A stretch of DNA of 8,176 bases from RGIG426 sp045640165 (lineage in GTDB: Bacteria > Bacillota > Clostridia > Oscillospirales > Acutalibacteraceae). This document shows, in pieces, positions 6,160 to 8,176 of the stretch (positions are counted from its first letter, which is position 1; each line of letters opens with the position of its first letter). Where the stretch lies: assembly GCA_045640165.1 (NCBI GenBank), contig JAZUEK010000014.1, forward strand, positions 1 through 8,176, written 5' to 3'. The translations under genes were made by a program, and so were the position numbers. Under the pieces are notes generated by a model, which was given only the letters and a program-made list of their open reading frames with translations, ran no database searches and had not been told where the DNA came from.

Positions 6160-7791
6160 TTACGCCGCTACTGTCGGGTCGTCGATTTCCGCGCCCCAGT
6201 GAATGCGGAGATTCTTAAACGGAATCTCGCTGTGGATGGCAAAACCGTAGCCAAATTCACCACCGGCCTCTTTGCCGAAATCGCGGTCAATCAGTTTTTG
6301 ATCGAGTTTATACAACTCGCTGAACGCGGTGTAGCGGCCCTCATCCGAGAAGTCCACTTTGTCACCCTCGCCGGAGTTGCCCATCTCGATACCGAACACC
6401 AGTCTCGTATGATAGGTCTTCGCAGATTTCTGAGCCTCGGACGCGCAACCGTAGATACCGTTGGTGGTGTCGCGATACGACATCAAAATCATACCGTCAC
6501 AGTTGGCGGCGATGATGTTGTAGATGCCCTTAATCGTACCATATTCCGGATGCTCATAGGTCACGTAGTTACCGCCCTGGTTCACCATGTTGCAGGAAAG
6601 GTCCAGCTCAACCGGCACGCCGCGCTCACGAGCGGCGGCAATCACCGGAATGAAATTGTCCACGTATTTGTTGATTTCCGCCTCGGTTTTCGGCTCCACG
6701 TCGCAGTGAATCGCATACAACGCATCGTCCGGATACTCACTCTTATAGACGAGGAAGCCCTCCACCGCTTTGTTAAACGGAATGAGCGCGTTTTTCACCG
6801 TCATCGCGTTGTCCTGGATGCTCCAGCTTTCCGCGTTACCGGTCGTCCAACCAAAATCGGCGGAACGCGTATCATCGACAGAGAAATCACCGTTTTTGAT
6901 GAGGTTGGCTCCATCGCCGGCGGTGTTGTCCGTCAATTTCACGTTGGAAACCGTGTAGGAAGAACGGTCACCGGCGAACATAATGTATTTCATGCCTTTT
7001 TCGGCGGTAAAGGTATACTCAAAATCGCCCTCGGGAATGTCCGTCACCACGTCACCGGCGTCGCTGAACACCAATCCCAGTTCGCCGTCCAAATTAGCGA
7101 TGTGGCCGGTCAACGTATACTCGTTTCCTTCCGTAAAGTCAACGCGTTGGAAGATCGCCATTTTATTTTGGTTGCCTTTCAGCACACTGCGGTCGTCATA
7201 CGTCGCCGCAACACGGATGCCGTATTCCGCAGCAATCGACACAAATTTATGAAGCGCGGCACGGTTAAATTCCTTCGTTTGGTCTTGGTACAGCCACGTG
7301 TAGCACTCGTAATAAATCTCGGTCACTTGGTTCTTTTTGAACAGTTCCATATAATCGCGAATTTTTTCTTCGTCAGTTGTCTGGTTCCACCACCAAACGC
7401 CGAGCGTTTTGTCCGTTCCCTCAATAAAGTTGATGGTCGGATCTTCATAATCGATACCGGATTTCGGATCGTAGTCTTCGTAGTAAGTAATCGTGGACTT
7501 TTCGCCCAATTTTTCGATGCCGGCCACGTGTTTGCGAATAGCAAGCACGTCTTTCATATTCACCGCACCGTCATCGGTAGCGTCGGCGGCAAGCATATCC
7601 ATTTCCACCGCACTGCCGGCCATATACTTACGCACAAGCAGCACGTCTTTCATATTGACCTCGCCGTCGCCGTTGGCGTCGCCCAGCTTAATCGTTGCCG
7701 CCGAAGCGGAAAGCGAGAAACAGCACAGCAATCCGACCGTCAACGCGACCGTCACGCATACCGAAAGAAGACGAAGCACAGATTTTTTCAT
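6160..7791 (-). CDS. Secreted dockerin protein with barrel domain interrupted by a permuted CBM (paralogue 1)
   Basis: The 543-residue product is the first gene of the operon. It has a signal peptide (1 to about 31, SASA-A site), a dockerin (37-59 and 69-91; the second loop has Thr72 for Asn), an acidic/Tyr-rich linker (about 95-118) and the unassigned barrel domain. Motifs are LGVWWW 130-135, HCDVEPK 362-368, SYRDTT 438-443, FGIEMG 466-471 and GFAIH 516-520. Glu366 and Glu469 are the candidate catalytic pair. About 129 residues (206-334) are inserted after the second barrel strand (TYDD, 197-200), exactly where the paralogues have a short loop; without them the barrel is about 285 residues, as in the others. 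The insert reads as a CBM4/9-type module in permuted order. I chose the ATG at 7791 because MKK opens the signal peptide and GAGAGGGG (7799-7806) precedes it; an ATG at 7845 adds a non-signal extension. Confidence 0.85.
   Translation of the reverse strand: MKKSVLRLLSVCVTVALTVGLLCCFSLSASAATIKLGDANGDGEVNMKDVLLVRKYMAGSAVEMDMLAADATDDGAVNMKDVLAIRKHVAGIEKLGEKSTITYYEDYDPKSGIDYEDPTINFIEGTDKTLGVWWWNQTTDEEKIRDYMELFKKNQVTEIYYECYTWLYQDQTKEFNRAALHKFVSIAAEYGIRVAATYDDRSVLKGNQNKMAIFQRVDFTEGNEYTLTGHIANLDGELGLVFSDAGDVVTDIPEGDFEYTFTAEKGMKYIMFAGDRSSYTVSNVKLTDNTAGDGANLIKNGDFSVDDTRSADFGWTTGNAESWSIQDNAMTVKNALIPFNKAVEGFLVYKSEYPDDALYAIHCDVEPKTEAEINKYVDNFIPVIAAARERGVPVELDLSCNMVNQGGNYVTYEHPEYGTIKGIYNIIAANCDGMILMSYRDTTNGIYGCASEAQKSAKTYHTRLVFGIEMGNSGEGDKVDFSDEGRYTAFSELYKLDQKLIDRDFGKEAGGEFGYGFAIHSEIPFKNLRIHWGAEIDDPTVAA
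6790..7176 (-). other. Inserted carbohydrate-binding-like domain, circularly permuted
   Basis: Residues 206-334 of paralogue 1. In an ordinary CBM4/9-type module the opening NLIxNGDFS and Trp-rich segment comes first, and the strand FQRVDFTEGNEYTLT and the closing SNVKLTDN come later. Here the later half (about 209-289) comes first and the opening half (NLIKNGDFS, 296-304, to MTVKN, 330-334) follows, joined by a short NTAGDG linker. Swapping the halves restores the usual order. The new termini join the barrel. Fold assignment is by motif recognition only. Confidence 0.6.
7547..7656 (-). repeat. Dockerin-coding 14-base repeats
   Basis: ACGTCTTTCATATT (complement encodes NMKDV of the dockerin loop) occurs exactly at 7547-7560 and 7643-7656, and again at 5897-5910 and 4618-4631. 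Degenerate versions lie at about 5992 and 4702 in the other loops. These are coding repeats of the calcium-binding motif. Confidence 0.8.
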
Positions 7792-7928
7792 AAAAATTCC
7801 CCTCTCAAATACAAAAAGTAAGGTTCTCCATACAAACGCACACAACCCTCATTACACAGCAAAAGGGCACGTCGTTTTGGCGAGTGTCCTTCCTTCGATT
7901 ATGTGTATTTGTATAAAGAACGGGGTAT
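7792..7928 (-). other. Leader region of the dockerin operon
   Basis: These 137 bases upstream of paralogue 1 hold its ribosome site (7799-7806) but no convincing promoter pair, gene or terminator that I can see. CATAAT and TGTAAT -10-like boxes exist on the - strand but lack good -35 partners. Confidence 0.4.
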
Positions 7929-7972
7929 GTCGGGGAGCAGGTGCACATAGCAGGTAGCACCCACTCCCCGAC
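7929..7972 (-). other. Strong interrupted hairpin between the surface-protein gene and the operon
   Basis: A 9-bp stem (7929-7937 with 7964-7972) continues through a symmetrical CA/CA internal loop into a 5-bp stem (7940-7944 with 7957-7961) closing a 12-base loop. No U-run follows in either direction, so it is not a canonical intrinsic terminator. It may be a terminator-like or RNA-stabilising element, or a structured leader of the downstream operon. The strand given assumes it acts in the leftward transcript. Confidence 0.6.
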
Positions 7973-7981
7973 GGAACCGTT

Positions 7982-8010
7982 TAGATAATGTCTTTGACTT
8001 CAGCCGTCAA
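7982..8010 (-). promoter_or_regulatory. Weak candidate promoter for the dockerin operon
   Basis: On the - strand TTGACG (complement of 8005-8010), a 17-base spacer and TATCTA (complement of 7982-7987) line up just after the surface-protein stop codon. The -35 box is good but the -10 box matches only three of six positions. If real, the hairpin at 7929-7972 would be in the operon's 5' leader. Confidence 0.3.
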
Positions 8011-8013
8011 AAA

Positions 8014-8176
8014 TTATTTTTTGCGGGCAAAGCCGAGGACAGCCGCGGAAGCAGCAGCGAGAACGATGGCAGCCGCCGGAATGGCAGAGCCGGTCGCCGG
8101 AGCATCTTCAGCAGCAGTGGTGGTCGCCGGAGCGTCGGTGGCCGGAGCCTCGGTCGGCTCGGTCTCGGTCGGCTCG
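8014..8176 (-). CDS. C-terminus of a surface protein with a sortase-like anchor (partial)
   Basis: Only the last 54 codons are inside the window; the N-terminus lies beyond the right edge. The visible part is a Pro/Thr/Glu/Ala-rich stretch with EPTE and APAT repeats, typical of a wall-spanning stalk. A PATGS motif, a hydrophobic segment of about 20 residues rich in Ala, Ile and Val, and a positive tail ending ARKK follow before the TAA at 8014-8016. This layout matches cell-wall sorting signals of the LPxTG kind, with PATG in place of LPxTG as in several Clostridia, or a simple C-terminal membrane anchor. It is transcribed in the same direction as the dockerin operon and stops 222 bases upstream of it. 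Its function is unknown, since the catalytic or binding part is not visible. Confidence 0.8.
   Translation of the reverse strand, partial: EPTETEPTEAPATDAPATTTAAEDAPATGSAIPAAAIVLAAASAAVLGFARKK

Noticed and set aside
6790..7176. Paralogue 1 insert as two separate truncated domains or an assembly error
   Set aside because: The frame is intact, the two halves together make one complete module, and they complement each other without overlap, so permutation explains it better.
4618..7656. Regularly recurring short repeats, considered as a CRISPR or non-coding array
   Set aside because: The copies are in-frame codons for dockerin loops and the LGVWWW motif, with irregular spacing and no array structure.
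6142..7821. Long open frame on the + strand opposite paralogue 1
   Set aside because: It nearly coincides with the real gene on the other strand, which has a signal peptide, a dockerin and conserved motifs. The frame shows only antisense composition.

Overview
The window looks like chromosomal DNA of a Gram-positive anaerobe of the class Clostridia, probably an Oscillospiraceae/Ruminococcaceae-type gut or rumen bacterium. The reasons are N-terminal type I dockerin pairs on secreted proteins, strong AGGAGG-type ribosome sites, a YugP-type zinc peptidase, a small DUF6472-type protein and a sortase-like C-terminal anchor. The assignment is inferred from gene content only.

Left part (1-1890): housekeeping genes. 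A membrane zinc peptidase (yugP type) runs leftward from a clear sigma-A promoter. A tRNA-Gly(CCC), also leftward, has its own promoter and terminator. Divergent from the tRNA, a two-gene rightward unit encodes a 59-residue four-cysteine protein (DUF6472 type) and a LOG-family phosphoribohydrolase. It ends at a bidirectional terminator shared with the convergent operon to its right.

Middle and right part (1890-7791): a leftward four-gene operon with gaps of 33, 16 and 45 bases. The first three genes are paralogues. Each encodes a signal peptide, a two-repeat dockerin, a linker and an approximately 280-residue domain that I cannot assign to a named family but read as a TIM barrel. Its conserved motifs are LGVWWW, H-x-D-[VI]-E-P, YRDT, [FY]G[IV]E and a C-terminal [AV][IV]H. 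The first paralogue carries an insertion of about 129 residues that reads as a carbohydrate-binding module of CBM4/9 type with its halves in reversed order, that is, circularly permuted. The fourth gene encodes a leaderless DUF4091/GH123-like protein with the Asp-Glu pair expected of that family.

A simple model is that the three dockerin proteins act outside the cell on a glycan, held on a scaffold through cohesins, while the DUF4091 protein handles imported products inside. The substrate, transporter and scaffold are not visible here, and enzymatic activity of the paralogues is inferred. The right edge (8014-8176) holds the C-terminus of a Pro/Thr/Glu-rich surface protein with a sortase-like tail. 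Between it and the operon lies a strong hairpin without a U-run.
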